Assembly (NCBI GenBank): GCA_902778895.1
Contig: CACYZF010000003.1
Span: forward strand, 67,798 to 131,797
DNA: 64,000 bases
Reading direction: 5' to 3'
Source: an uncultured bacterium
GTDB lineage: Bacteria; Verrucomicrobiota; Lentisphaeria; Victivallales; UBA1829
Below the pieces are notes generated by a model that saw only the letters and a list, made by a program, of their open reading frames with translations, made no database searches and was not told the origin of the DNA. A program made the position numbers and the translations under genes. Position 1 is the stretch's first letter. Every line of letters begins with the position of its first letter. Positions 39,137 through 47,251 of this stretch are shown here, one piece after another.

Positions 39137-40143
39137 GAAATTAACTCCTCCTTTGCGGAAGATTGATCTTGTTCATTCAAACTCAAAGCAACGCGGGCCA
39201 GGCGGATATCCTCCTGAATGCGGGCGGCAAGTTCCTCCGGCGAGGCGAATTTATGTTCGCCTCGGATTCGAGCGGCAAACCCGAGCGCCATTTCCTTTCC
39301 GTAGAGATCGGGCGCGCCGTCCGTCAGCAGATGCGCCTCCACGCGGACCTGCCCGCCGCTTCCGTAGGAATCGAACGTCGGAGAGACGCCGATGTTCACC
39401 ACGGCGGGGAACCGTTCGTTTCCGACGACCGCGAAGGCCGCGTACACGCCGTTCGCCGGGAGCATGCCGCAGCGTACGTCCAGGTTCGCTGTCGCACAGT
39501 GCAGAGTGCTCCCCGCGACGCCGTATCCGCTGACGACCACGCCCGAAACGGCGGGCCGCCGCCCGAGACAATGTGCGGCAAACGCCACGTCGCCCGCGGC
39601 AAGCGCCTCGCGGATCTTCGTGCTGCTCACGATCCCGTGTCCGTCGCGGATCTCCGGGACCGCGCGACAGATAAAACCGAGTTCATTTGCGCGTTGCTGC
39701 AGGAATGCGATATCCCCGGCGCCGCGCGCGCCGAACCGCCAGAGAGATCCCGCACAAACGCTGCGGACACGGACCGGACCGGAGAGCAGGCAGCGGGAAA
39801 GAAAGTCGTCGGGGGAAAGCGAGGCGAATTCCTTTGTGAACGGCAGGGAAACCACCGCGCGAACGCCGAGCGAGGCGAGGATGCTGAGCTTGCGCTCGCG
39901 GGACATCAGGAGCGGAGGCGGATTGTCGGGCGTCAGGACGGCGCGCGGATGCGGCTGGAAGGTCAGGACGGCCGGAACCGCGTTCAGACGGCGGCTTTCT
40001 TCCAGCATGGCCTGCACGACCGCCACATGTCCGCGGTGCAGACCGTCGAAGGTCCCGATCGCAAACACGACGTCGCGGATGCCATGTTCCGCCAGCCGGG
40101 CGGATGCATCGCAGCAGATGAGTTCAGCAGAGTTCCAGTTCAT
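39133..40143 (-). CDS. ribF: Bifunctional riboflavin kinase / FAD synthetase
   Basis: The 336-residue RibF converts riboflavin to FMN and FAD. The N-terminal adenylyltransferase has GTFDGLHRGH (about 30-39) and SSTKIREALAAGDV; the C-terminal flavokinase has NIGVSPTFDSYG and VEAHLL. It lies 12 bases after the ankyrin-type gene and overlaps the MerR-like gene by 4 bases. No strong Shine-Dalgarno is seen before the ATG. Confidence 0.95.
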   Translation of the reverse strand: MNWNSAELICCDASARLAEHGIRDVVFAIGTFDGLHRGHVAVVQAMLEESRRLNAVPAVLTFQPHPRAVLTPDNPPPLLMSRERKLSILASLGVRAVVSLPFTKEFASLSPDDFLSRCLLSGPVRVRSVCAGSLWRFGARGAGDIAFLQQRANELGFICRAVPEIRDGHGIVSSTKIREALAAGDVAFAAHCLGRRPAVSGVVVSGYGVAGSTLHCATANLDVRCGMLPANGVYAAFAVVGNERFPAVVNIGVSPTFDSYGSGGQVRVEAHLLTDGAPDLYGKEMALGFAARIRGEHKFASPEELAARIQEDIRLARVALSLNEQDQSSAKEELIS

Positions 40144-40155
40144 AGACGGATCGGG

Positions 40156-41382
40156 TCACGGATTGTTCTTCACGGGAGAGTTCTTTTTCACGGTTTCGGA
40201 TGCCTTCCCGGTCTGCCGGACGCCGGGCAGATAGGCGTTCATCAGCTTCACGATCTCGGCGTTGACGCCGGACGCGGTGCCCGCGCGGGCGGCCTCCTGC
40301 GTGACTTTCGCACCCGCCTTGAGGAGGGCCTTCACCTGCTCCGGATCGTTATTGGCGATGGCAAGCATCAGGGCGCTGACTTTCCTGTCGTTGGCGACGT
40401 TCGGATCGGCCTTGTTCTCCATCAGGATATCAAACAGACGGTTATTTTTCGTTTCGAGCGCGAGGATCAGCGGATTAACCTTGCGTCCGGCCGCCTCGAC
40501 CGGATCACCGGTCCCGCGGGACGTTTCCGGTTTCTCTTCCTCACGTTCCATCTCGTCATCGTCTTCCGACACAGACCAGACGCCGGAGTATTCGCGTTCC
40601 AGCCGCACGGAAAGCGCATACGGCACGAATGTTTTGAGTTTGGACAGGTCGTCCGCGAGGAGAGTCTGTATGTAGCCGCGTTCGGCGGCCTTGCCCGACT
40701 CCAGAATGTCGATAATCAGGTCAAATTTCTTCTGCACATCCGGGCTGTTCTTCTTCACGAACGCGGTGGCGGCGGGCCCCTTTTCGACCATATAGGCGAA
40801 GGTCAGCGCCATGTCCATCTCCGTCGAGTACATCCCCGTGCGGCTCACGAAATACTTGTCCCATTCGGCCAGGACTGCATCCAGCTTCTTCTGCGCGCTG
40901 TTTGACAGGTTTCCCCGTGTATCCTCGTATTTGAATGCGTCAGGATTGAGCTTATTCCAACGTTCGAGGTACGTGCGCGGCATCACGCTTATCTGAAGAT
41001 AAAACATGTTCACATAAAACTGCTGGATGCTCAAGTCGGCATCCAGGTACAGATCGTTGCCCACCCTGCGCTGCTGGCGCGTTTCGCCGTCGCGGGTATA
41101 AACGGTATCTTTGAAGACGACGCTTCTGATCTGGAAGCGTTTCAGGAAAACGGGGCCCAGCGGGTAAAGCCGGTCATAAAAGTTCCGGACAGCCTGCTTC
41201 AACTGCGGTTCGGATACAGGCGTGCCGTCGGGATCGCGTTTCAGCGAATGCATCTGGTCCGGGCGAATATGGTACAGTGCGACTTCCCGCCTGAACTCTT
41301 TCTCCAGATCCAGATCGGCGGCATGAAGAACGCCCAGAGCCGCCAACGTCATGACGGAAACCAATAACGTCCTGATCTTCAT
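40156..41382 (-). CDS. Exported protein with C-terminal ankyrin repeats
   Basis: This 408-residue protein has a clear signal peptide (about 1-21, ending VLHA-AD). The middle is an unrecognised helical region. The last 120 residues hold ankyrin-type units: NPLILALETKNNRLFDILMENKADPNVANDRKVSALMLAIANNDPEQVKALLKAGAKV. Ankyrin repeats bind proteins, so a periplasmic or surface scaffold is plausible, but no partner is known. ATG 41382 was chosen for GGAGGAAA just upstream and for the signal peptide; an in-frame start 24 codons earlier has neither. Confidence 0.7.
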   Translation of the reverse strand: MKIRTLLVSVMTLAALGVLHAADLDLEKEFRREVALYHIRPDQMHSLKRDPDGTPVSEPQLKQAVRNFYDRLYPLGPVFLKRFQIRSVVFKDTVYTRDGETRQQRRVGNDLYLDADLSIQQFYVNMFYLQISVMPRTYLERWNKLNPDAFKYEDTRGNLSNSAQKKLDAVLAEWDKYFVSRTGMYSTEMDMALTFAYMVEKGPAATAFVKKNSPDVQKKFDLIIDILESGKAAERGYIQTLLADDLSKLKTFVPYALSVRLEREYSGVWSVSEDDDEMEREEEKPETSRGTGDPVEAAGRKVNPLILALETKNNRLFDILMENKADPNVANDRKVSALMLAIANNDPEQVKALLKAGAKVTQEAARAGTASGVNAEIVKLMNAYLPGVRQTGKASETVKKNSPVKNNP

Positions 41383-41461
41383 AAATTTCCTCCGCCGGTT
41401 CATTCTTCCCGATGCCAAGTGATTCCGCTCCGGCTCACGTGCCGGAGAGCGCACATATCTT

Positions 41462-41489
41462 AATATACAACGAAACCGGCGGATTTAAA
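41462..41489 (-). promoter_or_regulatory. Promoter for the ankyrin-type gene and ribF
   Basis: Minus strand: TTTAAA (41484-41489), 16 bases, TATATT (41462-41467). The -35 is weak. Confidence 0.45.
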
Positions 41490-41545
41490 GCGCAAAACGG
41501 GAGAAACCGCGCGGAAAAGAGACGAAAGAAAAACCGTCTCTTCAC

Positions 41546-41574
41546 TTGACGAACGGCAGAAAACGTGGTATACT
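41546..41574 (+). promoter_or_regulatory. pyrH promoter
   Basis: TTGACG (41546-41551), 17 bases, TATACT (41569-41574): a near-consensus housekeeping promoter 40 bases before the ATG. Confidence 0.8.
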
Positions 41575-41613
41575 AGTTTAATCAGTTTTTATCACTACCA
41601 ACCGGGAGCAGTC

Positions 41614-42327
41614 ATGTCTACCAAACTTCGTTATCAGCGCGTTCTCCTCAAAATCAGCGGCGAAGCCCTCAAGGGCGACCGTGAATTCGGCTATGATCCC
41701 GCCGCGGTGGAAGCAACCGTCGCACGCATCGCCGAAGCCCGCGAACTCGGCGTGCAGATCGCGCTCGTCGTCGGCGCCGGAAACATCTGGCGCGGCGGAT
41801 CCGCTGTGGGTATGGACCGCGTGACCGCCGACCACATGGGCATGCTCGGCACCGTCATGAACGCTCTGCGCCTGAAAGACGCGTTCCAGAAGGCGAATAT
41901 CCCGGTCAACATCCACGCTTCCGCCGATCTGCGCCCCTTTGCGCCCCGTTTCGACCGTGATGCCGCGCTGGACCAGCTCTCCCGCGGCGAGATCGTGATC
42001 TACGCGGGCGGTACGGGCTGCCCGTTCTTCACCACCGACACCACGGCGGCGCTCCGCGCGCTGGAATCCAACTGCCAGGCGCTCGTGAAGGCGACCAAGG
42101 TCAACGGCATCTACACCGCCGACCCGATGAAAGACCCGTCCGCGAAGAAATTCGACGAGCTTTCGTTCAGGCAGGCCATCGAAGGACATTACAAGATCAT
42201 GGACGCTGCGGCATTCTCCCTCTGCGCAGACAACAACCTCGCAATTGTGGTCTGCAAATTCGAGGAGCCCGGCGCGCTCGGACGCGTCCTGACCGGCGAT
42301 TTCTCCGCCGGCACGATCGTCTCCTAA
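41614..42327 (+). CDS. pyrH: UMP kinase
   Basis: This 237-residue amino-acid-kinase-fold enzyme phosphorylates UMP to UDP. It has LLKISGEALKGD, VVGAGNIWRG, GGTGCPFFTTDTTAALRALE and VKATKVNGIYTADP, all canonical, and standard length. GGGAG precedes the ATG, and the strong promoter upstream suggests a single-gene unit. frr and tsf, frequent neighbours elsewhere, are absent. Confidence 0.97.
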   Translation: MSTKLRYQRVLLKISGEALKGDREFGYDPAAVEATVARIAEARELGVQIALVVGAGNIWRGGSAVGMDRVTADHMGMLGTVMNALRLKDAFQKANIPVNIHASADLRPFAPRFDRDAALDQLSRGEIVIYAGGTGCPFFTTDTTAALRALESNCQALVKATKVNGIYTADPMKDPSAKKFDELSFRQAIEGHYKIMDAAAFSLCADNNLAIVVCKFEEPGALGRVLTGDFSAGTIVS

Positions 42328-42329
42328 GG

Positions 42330-42423
42330 AGGACAAGTCCTCCACTGCGGCAGTGCGCTCAGCTTCGCTTGCGCACGAGAGGCAGAGCCTTCACTGCGGC
42401 AGTGTCCGGCTACGCTCGGACAC
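42330..42423 (+). repeat. Composite palindromic repeat, copy D (two units)
   Basis: Unit 1: GTCCTCC, spacer ACTGCGGCAGT, hairpin GTGCGC / GCGCAC (42353-42376), tail GAGA. Unit 2: spacer ACTGCGGCAGT again, hairpin GTGTCCG / CGGACAC (42402-42423). It is directly downstream of pyrH. Confidence 0.8.
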
Positions 42424-42486
42424 AAAAAGGCATTTGCATTGTTTCAGATTGGAAGTACCAAAAACAGTGAACAGCGTTCAAACTTC

Positions 42487-42524
42487 AAGATTCAGTTAAA
42501 AGGTACTGTTTTTAACTGAATCTT
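42487..42524. terminator. AT-rich inverted repeat between convergent genes
   Basis: A perfect 15-bp stem (42487-42501 with 42510-42524) surrounds an 8-base loop. It may end both pyrH and the serine-hydrolase operon, though it lacks the usual GC-rich stem. Confidence 0.5.
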
Positions 42525-42593
42525 GTTCGTATGCGCGAGAAGGGGCTTTTTTCCCGTATCGTGACAAGAGATTCGAACAGAAATGCTTTTTCA

Positions 42594-43835
42594 TCAGGGC
42601 ACTGTTGCGGCGGAATTCGCGGAATCCGAAGTATTCCATGATTCCGCGTCGGGGATGACCTGTTCGAGGCGTTCCAGCAGGTCCATGCCGACACTGTCCG
42701 GCCAGTCGCAGTTGTTGCGGAGGATCAGAATGGCGACGCGGGTATCAAGGTCGATGCCGAAGAACGATGCCACGCCGAAGGTCATGCCGTAGCGGATGAG
42801 ACAGCGGTGTCCGGCGGGAGAATCGACGAGGTAATAGTTGTAATGCACCTGGTCCTCCCCGGTCGGACCATCAAACGGATGTTCGCGGTCCATGGCGAGG
42901 AAGCGTTCGCGGTATTTTCGGAGACAGAGCATCTGGTCGGACGCGCTGGACCACACGCCGCCCGCGGTGCGGAGCCCCTCGCCGAGGTAGTGCGAACGCA
43001 CATGCCGTCCGCGGAACCAGAAGAACGGGATGTCGCCGGAGTGCGTCCCGGCAATGCGGTCCTCCTTGCCTTCGGGCGGGCCGAATGAAGTATCGCGGAG
43101 TCCCCACGGACGGATGACGGTGCGTTCCATGAGTTCGGGGACGGTCTCGCCGGTGAAGGATTCCAGCGCAAGTCCGAGCAGGCCGTATCCGAGGTTGCTG
43201 TAACGGCTGCGCGGATTCGAGACGGCGGAACGGCATTCGGAGTTGGAAAGCGTTTCGAGCAGGCCCTCGCGCGTGCAGAAGTTTTCGTACACGTTCGAAT
43301 CCCATATCTCGGCGGAGATGACCGGCCAAATGTTGGTGAGCGTGTAACTTTCGCGCGGCAGGCCGGACCGGTGCAGGAGCAGGTCGCGGACGGTGATCCG
43401 GTCGTATTCCGGCGGCAGGTCCAGTCCGGGGCAGTCCTTCAACGGCGTGTCAAGGTCGGCCTGACCGGTGCGTTCCAGCTCGGTCACCATTTCGAAGACC
43501 ATGTTCTTCGTGAGGGAACCGATCGGGAAGATGGTATCGGGTGTGAGCTCCTTTTCCGGGTCAAGCACGTCGGACCGCCCGGAAACGGCAACAAGCTCCG
43601 TATCGTCCGGCAGGATCACGCCGGCGACAATCCCCACGCTGTCCGTGTCGCGGATGTAGTCATCGGCGAAATCCTGAAGAAGCTGTTGGACTCCGGCTTC
43701 CGTCCGGGGATATTCCCGGGGCGTGGAGCAGGCCGCCGCGAACAGCGCGCAGAGAAGCACCGCCGTCAGTGCGAGGGCGTTTGCGACCCGCCGCTTGCCG
43801 AAATCCGCCTGAGCCGTGGAATCGGGAAAGCTCAT
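42594..43835 (-). CDS. Serine hydrolase (beta-lactamase / class C family), probable lipoprotein
   Basis: This 413-residue exported protein starts with a basic N-region and a hydrophobic stretch ending FAAAC, a probable lipidation site at Cys36. The serine-acylase motifs are SLTK at 107-110 and YSN in RSRYSNLGYGL. The late HSG-type segment FGVASFF is weaker. These belong to the broad beta-lactamase/esterase family (D-aminopeptidases, EstB, LpqH-like hydrolases), so drug resistance should not be assumed. It overlaps argB by 4 bases yet has no obvious link to arginine synthesis. Confidence 0.8.
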   Translation of the reverse strand: MSFPDSTAQADFGKRRVANALALTAVLLCALFAAACSTPREYPRTEAGVQQLLQDFADDYIRDTDSVGIVAGVILPDDTELVAVSGRSDVLDPEKELTPDTIFPIGSLTKNMVFEMVTELERTGQADLDTPLKDCPGLDLPPEYDRITVRDLLLHRSGLPRESYTLTNIWPVISAEIWDSNVYENFCTREGLLETLSNSECRSAVSNPRSRYSNLGYGLLGLALESFTGETVPELMERTVIRPWGLRDTSFGPPEGKEDRIAGTHSGDIPFFWFRGRHVRSHYLGEGLRTAGGVWSSASDQMLCLRKYRERFLAMDREHPFDGPTGEDQVHYNYYLVDSPAGHRCLIRYGMTFGVASFFGIDLDTRVAILILRNNCDWPDSVGMDLLERLEQVIPDAESWNTSDSANSAATVP

Positions 43836-44722
43836 CCCTTGATGATCTGGGTGCCGACGCCGGTGTTCGTGAAGATCTCGAGCAGAAGCGAATGCGGCAG
43901 GCGGCCGTCGGCCATGTGAACCTGCGTGACGCCGTTTTCGATGGCATTGACGCAGCTGCGGATCTTCGGGAGCATGCCGCCGGAGAGGACGCCGGACTCG
44001 ATCAGGCCGGGCACCGCGGAGGTGCGGATCTCGGAGATGAGCGTGGACTCGTCCTTCGGGTCGCGGAGCACGCCGGGAACATCGCTGATGAAGACGAGCT
44101 TGCGGGCGTGGAGCGCCATGGCGATCTCGCAGGCGGCGAGGTCGGCGTTGATGTTGTACGGCTGCCCGTGGAAATCCATGGCCAGCGGGGTGATGACCGG
44201 GATGATGCGGAAATTGAGGGAGTCGAGGATGGGACGCGCATCGACGCCGATCACGCGGCCGACGAACCCGACGTCGGACTCATCGCCGGTAACCGGGTCG
44301 CGGGAAAGCGTCTTCTCGCAGCGGAGGATCCGCTTGCCGGAAATCTGCGCGCCGATGCCGCCGGTCTTCAGGATGGCGTCCACGAGGGTGCGGTTGACCA
44401 GATTGTGGAGCACGTCGTCCACGACCTCGATGGTCGCGGCGTCGGTGAAGCGGAGTCCGTTCACGAACTTCGTCTCGATATTCAGTTCTTTGAGGCGGGC
44501 GGTAATGGCCTTGCCGCCGCCGTGCACGACGACGACCTTCATGCCGATAGCTTCGAGCAGGACGATGTCGCGCATGGTGCGCGCCGTGAGTTCGGGGTCC
44601 TCCATGGCGCTGCCGCCGAACTTGATGACGGCGATGGAGTCGCGGAACTGCTGGATGTAGGGGAGCGCCTCCATGAGGACGTCCGCCTTGTGGATGAGAT
44701 TTTCCTTATAATTCAGATCCAT
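43832..44722 (-). CDS. argB: Acetylglutamate kinase
   Basis: This 296-residue kinase phosphorylates N-acetylglutamate, the second step of arginine synthesis. Characteristic segments are VIKFGGSAM, VVVHGGGKAI, RFTDAATIEVVDDVL and LVFISDVPGVL. The N-terminal extension of about 25 residues before the core is that of arginine-sensitive hexameric forms, suggesting feedback inhibition. It follows argJ by 30 bases. AAGGA precedes the ATG. Confidence 0.97.
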   Translation of the reverse strand: MDLNYKENLIHKADVLMEALPYIQQFRDSIAVIKFGGSAMEDPELTARTMRDIVLLEAIGMKVVVVHGGGKAITARLKELNIETKFVNGLRFTDAATIEVVDDVLHNLVNRTLVDAILKTGGIGAQISGKRILRCEKTLSRDPVTGDESDVGFVGRVIGVDARPILDSLNFRIIPVITPLAMDFHGQPYNINADLAACEIAMALHARKLVFISDVPGVLRDPKDESTLISEIRTSAVPGLIESGVLSGGMLPKIRSCVNAIENGVTQVHMADGRLPHSLLLEIFTNTGVGTQIIKG

Positions 44723-44752
44723 GATGGGTTTCCTTGGTGTGTTCTGGCGGAA

Positions 44753-46000
44753 TCAGGTGTGGTAATCCGCGTTGATCTTGACGTAATCGTAGGTGATGTC
44801 GCTCGTCCACATGGTGTCGGAAGCGACGCCCTCTCCGAGGTCGATATGAACGGTGAAGCTGCCGGTCTTCATAAGCTCGGACAGCTCGGCTTCCGGAGTC
44901 CCGGCGTCCATGCCGCCGCGCACGACCGGCTTGTCGTTGTAGTCCAGCGAGACGTTCTCCGGGCTGAACTGCGCGCCGGAATACCCGGCGGCCGCGAGAA
45001 TGCGTCCCCAGTTCGGATCGCAGCCGAACCAGGCGGTCTTGCAGAGCATGGAGTCGGCGATGGCCTTCGCGCAGATATGCGCCTGAGCGGCGTCCTTCGC
45101 GCCGGTCACGAGGACTTCGACGAACTTCGAGGAGCCTTCCCCGTCCATGACCATGCCTTTGGCGAGCGTCTGCACCACGTGGCGGAGCGCGTCGGCGAAA
45201 AGCTGCGCGGGCTCGGAACCGTCGTACACGATCTTCGCGCCGGATTCGCCGTTCGCGAACAGCATGCACGTGTCGTTCGTGCTCATGTCGTTGTCGACCG
45301 TGATACGGTTGAACGAGACTTCGACGGCGTCGGCAAGGAAACGCGTGAGGCTGGCATTGTCGGACGCGGCATCGGTCGTGAGGAAGCAGAGCATGGTGGC
45401 GTGCGGAACGGCGGGATACATGTGCGGCGCGATCATGCCTGCGCCCTTGGTCATGCCGCCGACAGTCACTTTCTTTCCGTCAAGGAAGAAACTCACGGCG
45501 CACTCTTTCGGACGCGTGTCGGTGGTCATGATGGCAAGCGCGGCCTCGTGGCCTCCGTCCGGCTTCTTCGCGGCGGCGGCGGCTTTGATCCCGGCGGCAA
45601 GCTTGTCCATCGGGAGCTGGACGCCGATCCTGCCCGTGGAGCAGGACAGTGCCTGGTCTTCCTCAATGCCGAGCGTTTCGGCGGCGAGCTTCGCGACCGC
45701 GCGCGCATTCTCCATGCCGAGTTCGCCCGTGCAGGCGTTCGCGACGCCGCTGTTCACCACGACGGCGCGGATCCCGGCGGGCCCGGCGACTCGTTTCTTG
45801 CAGAGCACGACCGGGGCGGCCGGGAAAAGGTTGGATGTAAAAGTGCCGGCGCTGTTGCAATCGGTCCGGGAGTAAAGGAGGGCGAGGTCGGCTTTGCCGC
45901 TCCGTTTGAGTCCGCAGGTGACACCGGCGGCTTCGAATCCGGATGCGGATGTCACGCCGCCGCCTTCGATCACCTCGAAAGACGGGATGTTCTGGTTCAA
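44753..46000 (-). CDS. argJ: Bifunctional ornithine acetyltransferase / N-acetylglutamate synthase
   Basis: The 415-residue ArgJ recycles the acetyl group from acetylornithine to glutamate. The autoproteolytic site for alpha/beta cleavage is visible in GGMTKGAGMIAPHM with ATMLCFLTTDA after it. SVAGTFTSNLF is replaced by SAGTFTSNLFPAAPV, close to consensus. The start is TTG (45998-46000), with AGGAG nine bases upstream. It lies between queF and argB on the same strand. Confidence 0.96.
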   Translation of the reverse strand: MNQNIPSFEVIEGGGVTSASGFEAAGVTCGLKRSGKADLALLYSRTDCNSAGTFTSNLFPAAPVVLCKKRVAGPAGIRAVVVNSGVANACTGELGMENARAVAKLAAETLGIEEDQALSCSTGRIGVQLPMDKLAAGIKAAAAAKKPDGGHEAALAIMTTDTRPKECAVSFFLDGKKVTVGGMTKGAGMIAPHMYPAVPHATMLCFLTTDAASDNASLTRFLADAVEVSFNRITVDNDMSTNDTCMLFANGESGAKIVYDGSEPAQLFADALRHVVQTLAKGMVMDGEGSSKFVEVLVTGAKDAAQAHICAKAIADSMLCKTAWFGCDPNWGRILAAAGYSGAQFSPENVSLDYNDKPVVRGGMDAGTPEAELSELMKTGSFTVHIDLGEGVASDTMWTSDITYDYVKINADYHT

Positions 46001-46058
46001 TTCAGATATCTCCTAACTGTGGTTTTGGAATAAATATGTTCAGTTGTATTTGGACGGA

Positions 46059-46511
46059 TCAGGGCTTTTTGCCCTCGGTCGCGGTGATGGTCAGGGAGAT
46101 GCCGCCGCGTGGACGGAACTCCCCGTTGACCTCCATCCAGCGCGGTTTGCACGCCTTGGCGAGATCGGAGAGGATACGGTTGACGGCCTCCTCGTGGAAG
46201 GTGTGGTGGTTGCGGAAGGAATAGAGGTAGAGCTTGAGGGACTTGCTTTCGATGCATCGTTTGTCCGCGATATACCGGACGCGGATGTGCCCGAAGTCGG
46301 GTTGTCCGGTCACAGGGCACAGGCTGGTGAACTCGGGGCAGTCGAACAGGATCTCATAGTCGCGCTGCGGATAAGCATTGACGAATGTCTCGAGTTTCGC
46401 CTTGTCCGGGGTATCCGGATACTCGGTATGACTGCGTGAAAGCAGCGTCAGGGACGGATGCGGAATGGCTTCCTTCTGACTTTTTTTCGACTTTTTTTCG
46501 TTTTTGGGCAT
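46059..46511 (-). CDS. queF: NADPH-dependent 7-cyano-7-deazaguanine reductase
   Basis: This 150-residue unimodular QueF reduces preQ0 to preQ1 in queuosine synthesis. The signature FTSLCPVTGQPDFGHI carries the active-site Cys, and ESKSLKLYLYSFRNHHTFHEEAVNRI holds the family ESKSLK motif. A Lys-rich N-terminal stretch of about 18 residues is extra. It is first in the leftward group with argJ-argB. No preQ1 riboswitch fold was recognised in the upstream A/T-rich gap. Confidence 0.95.
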   Translation of the reverse strand: MPKNEKKSKKSQKEAIPHPSLTLLSRSHTEYPDTPDKAKLETFVNAYPQRDYEILFDCPEFTSLCPVTGQPDFGHIRVRYIADKRCIESKSLKLYLYSFRNHHTFHEEAVNRILSDLAKACKPRWMEVNGEFRPRGGISLTITATEGKKP

Positions 46512-46591
46512 TTTTTTCGGCCTTTCAGACGTTATTTGCAGATGAAATCGGCTTTTTTCGAAAAAAATTCAAAAAAAAACGCGATTTCAAC

Positions 46592-46620
46592 TTGATTGAT
46601 GAAGGATATAAGAATATATT
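46592..46620 (+). promoter_or_regulatory. Promoter for the TIGR04073-like gene
   Basis: TTGATT (46592-46597), 17 bases, TATATT (46615-46620), about 92 bases before the ATG. Confidence 0.65.
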
Positions 46621-46711
46621 AAACGCGTTTTCCGATTTTTCCAGTGAAAACATCAAAAAAAACGATACTTTTTCTTAAAACATACTCAGACAACCCTTCA
46701 AGGAGTACCAA

Positions 46712-47179
46712 ATGAAACAGTGGAAAAAAATCGTCCTGAGCATCGTCTTCTTCGCCATGATCGGCGGAATGACCCAGGCTCTCGCCATCGACAACCTCAA
46801 CCTGTCCCCCGAGAACCCGCCCGGATACGAGAACCTCTGGAACCGTATCACGCGCAAACTCGGCCGCGGCATCTGCGACGTTGCGTTCGGCGTGCTGGAA
46901 GTCCCGGCTTTCATGGCCCACGTTCAGTTTGAAGATGGCAACCTCGCCGGCGCCACTTACGGCGTGATCGGCGGCGTCGGCTACTTCCTGATCCGTGAAG
47001 GCGTCGGCATCCTTGAGCTCCTCACCTTCCCCTTCCCGCTTCCGAGCAGTCCGAACGATCCGATGGATCCGAACCGCTCCCAGTGGGGCTACGGCCCGAT
47101 CCTGACCCCGGAATGGATCATCTCGCCCGCCCACAACTACCAGAACTTCTTCTATCCGCAGACAGGCGTCGTCAAATAA
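46712..47179 (+). CDS. Exosortase-associated TIGR04073-like exported protein
   Basis: This 155-residue protein has a signal peptide (about 1-25, ending ALA-ID). Its core, NRITRKLGRGICDVAFGVLEVPAF, followed by GATYGVIGGVGYFLIREGVGILELLTFPFP, fits the family defined as putative exosortase-system-associated protein TIGR04073, known mostly from Lentisphaerota and Verrucomicrobia. Gly-rich amphipathic stretches suggest membrane association. No exosortase or PEP-CTERM protein is in the window. It has its own promoter, AAGGAG before the ATG and a terminator after it, so it is monocistronic. Function is unknown. Confidence 0.75.
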   Translation: MKQWKKIVLSIVFFAMIGGMTQALAIDNLNLSPENPPGYENLWNRITRKLGRGICDVAFGVLEVPAFMAHVQFEDGNLAGATYGVIGGVGYFLIREGVGILELLTFPFPLPSSPNDPMDPNRSQWGYGPILTPEWIISPAHNYQNFFYPQTGVVK

Positions 47180-47203
47180 TGCGGATACACGGATGAGTTC
47201 TCA

Positions 47204-47243
47204 GCCGGGGAGCACGATGCCTCCCCGGCATAACACGTTTTAT
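47204..47243 (+). terminator. Intrinsic terminator after the TIGR04073-like gene
   Basis: GCCGGGGAG (47204-47212) pairs with CTCCCCGGC (47221-47229). A short T run follows nine bases later. Confidence 0.65.
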
Positions 47244-47251
47244 TCTGATAT

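Noticed and set aside
42530..42600. GTTCGAATC word on the minus strand, resembling a tRNA T loop
   Set aside because: The flanking bases do not pair as a T stem and no cloverleaf fits.
42594..43835. Antibiotic-resistance beta-lactamase call
   Set aside because: The family motifs are shared by many esterases and peptidases; nothing in the sequence singles out a lactamase.
46512..46711. preQ1 riboswitch upstream of queF
   Set aside because: The gap is A/T-rich runs without the small pseudoknot pattern; the divergent promoter explains most of it.
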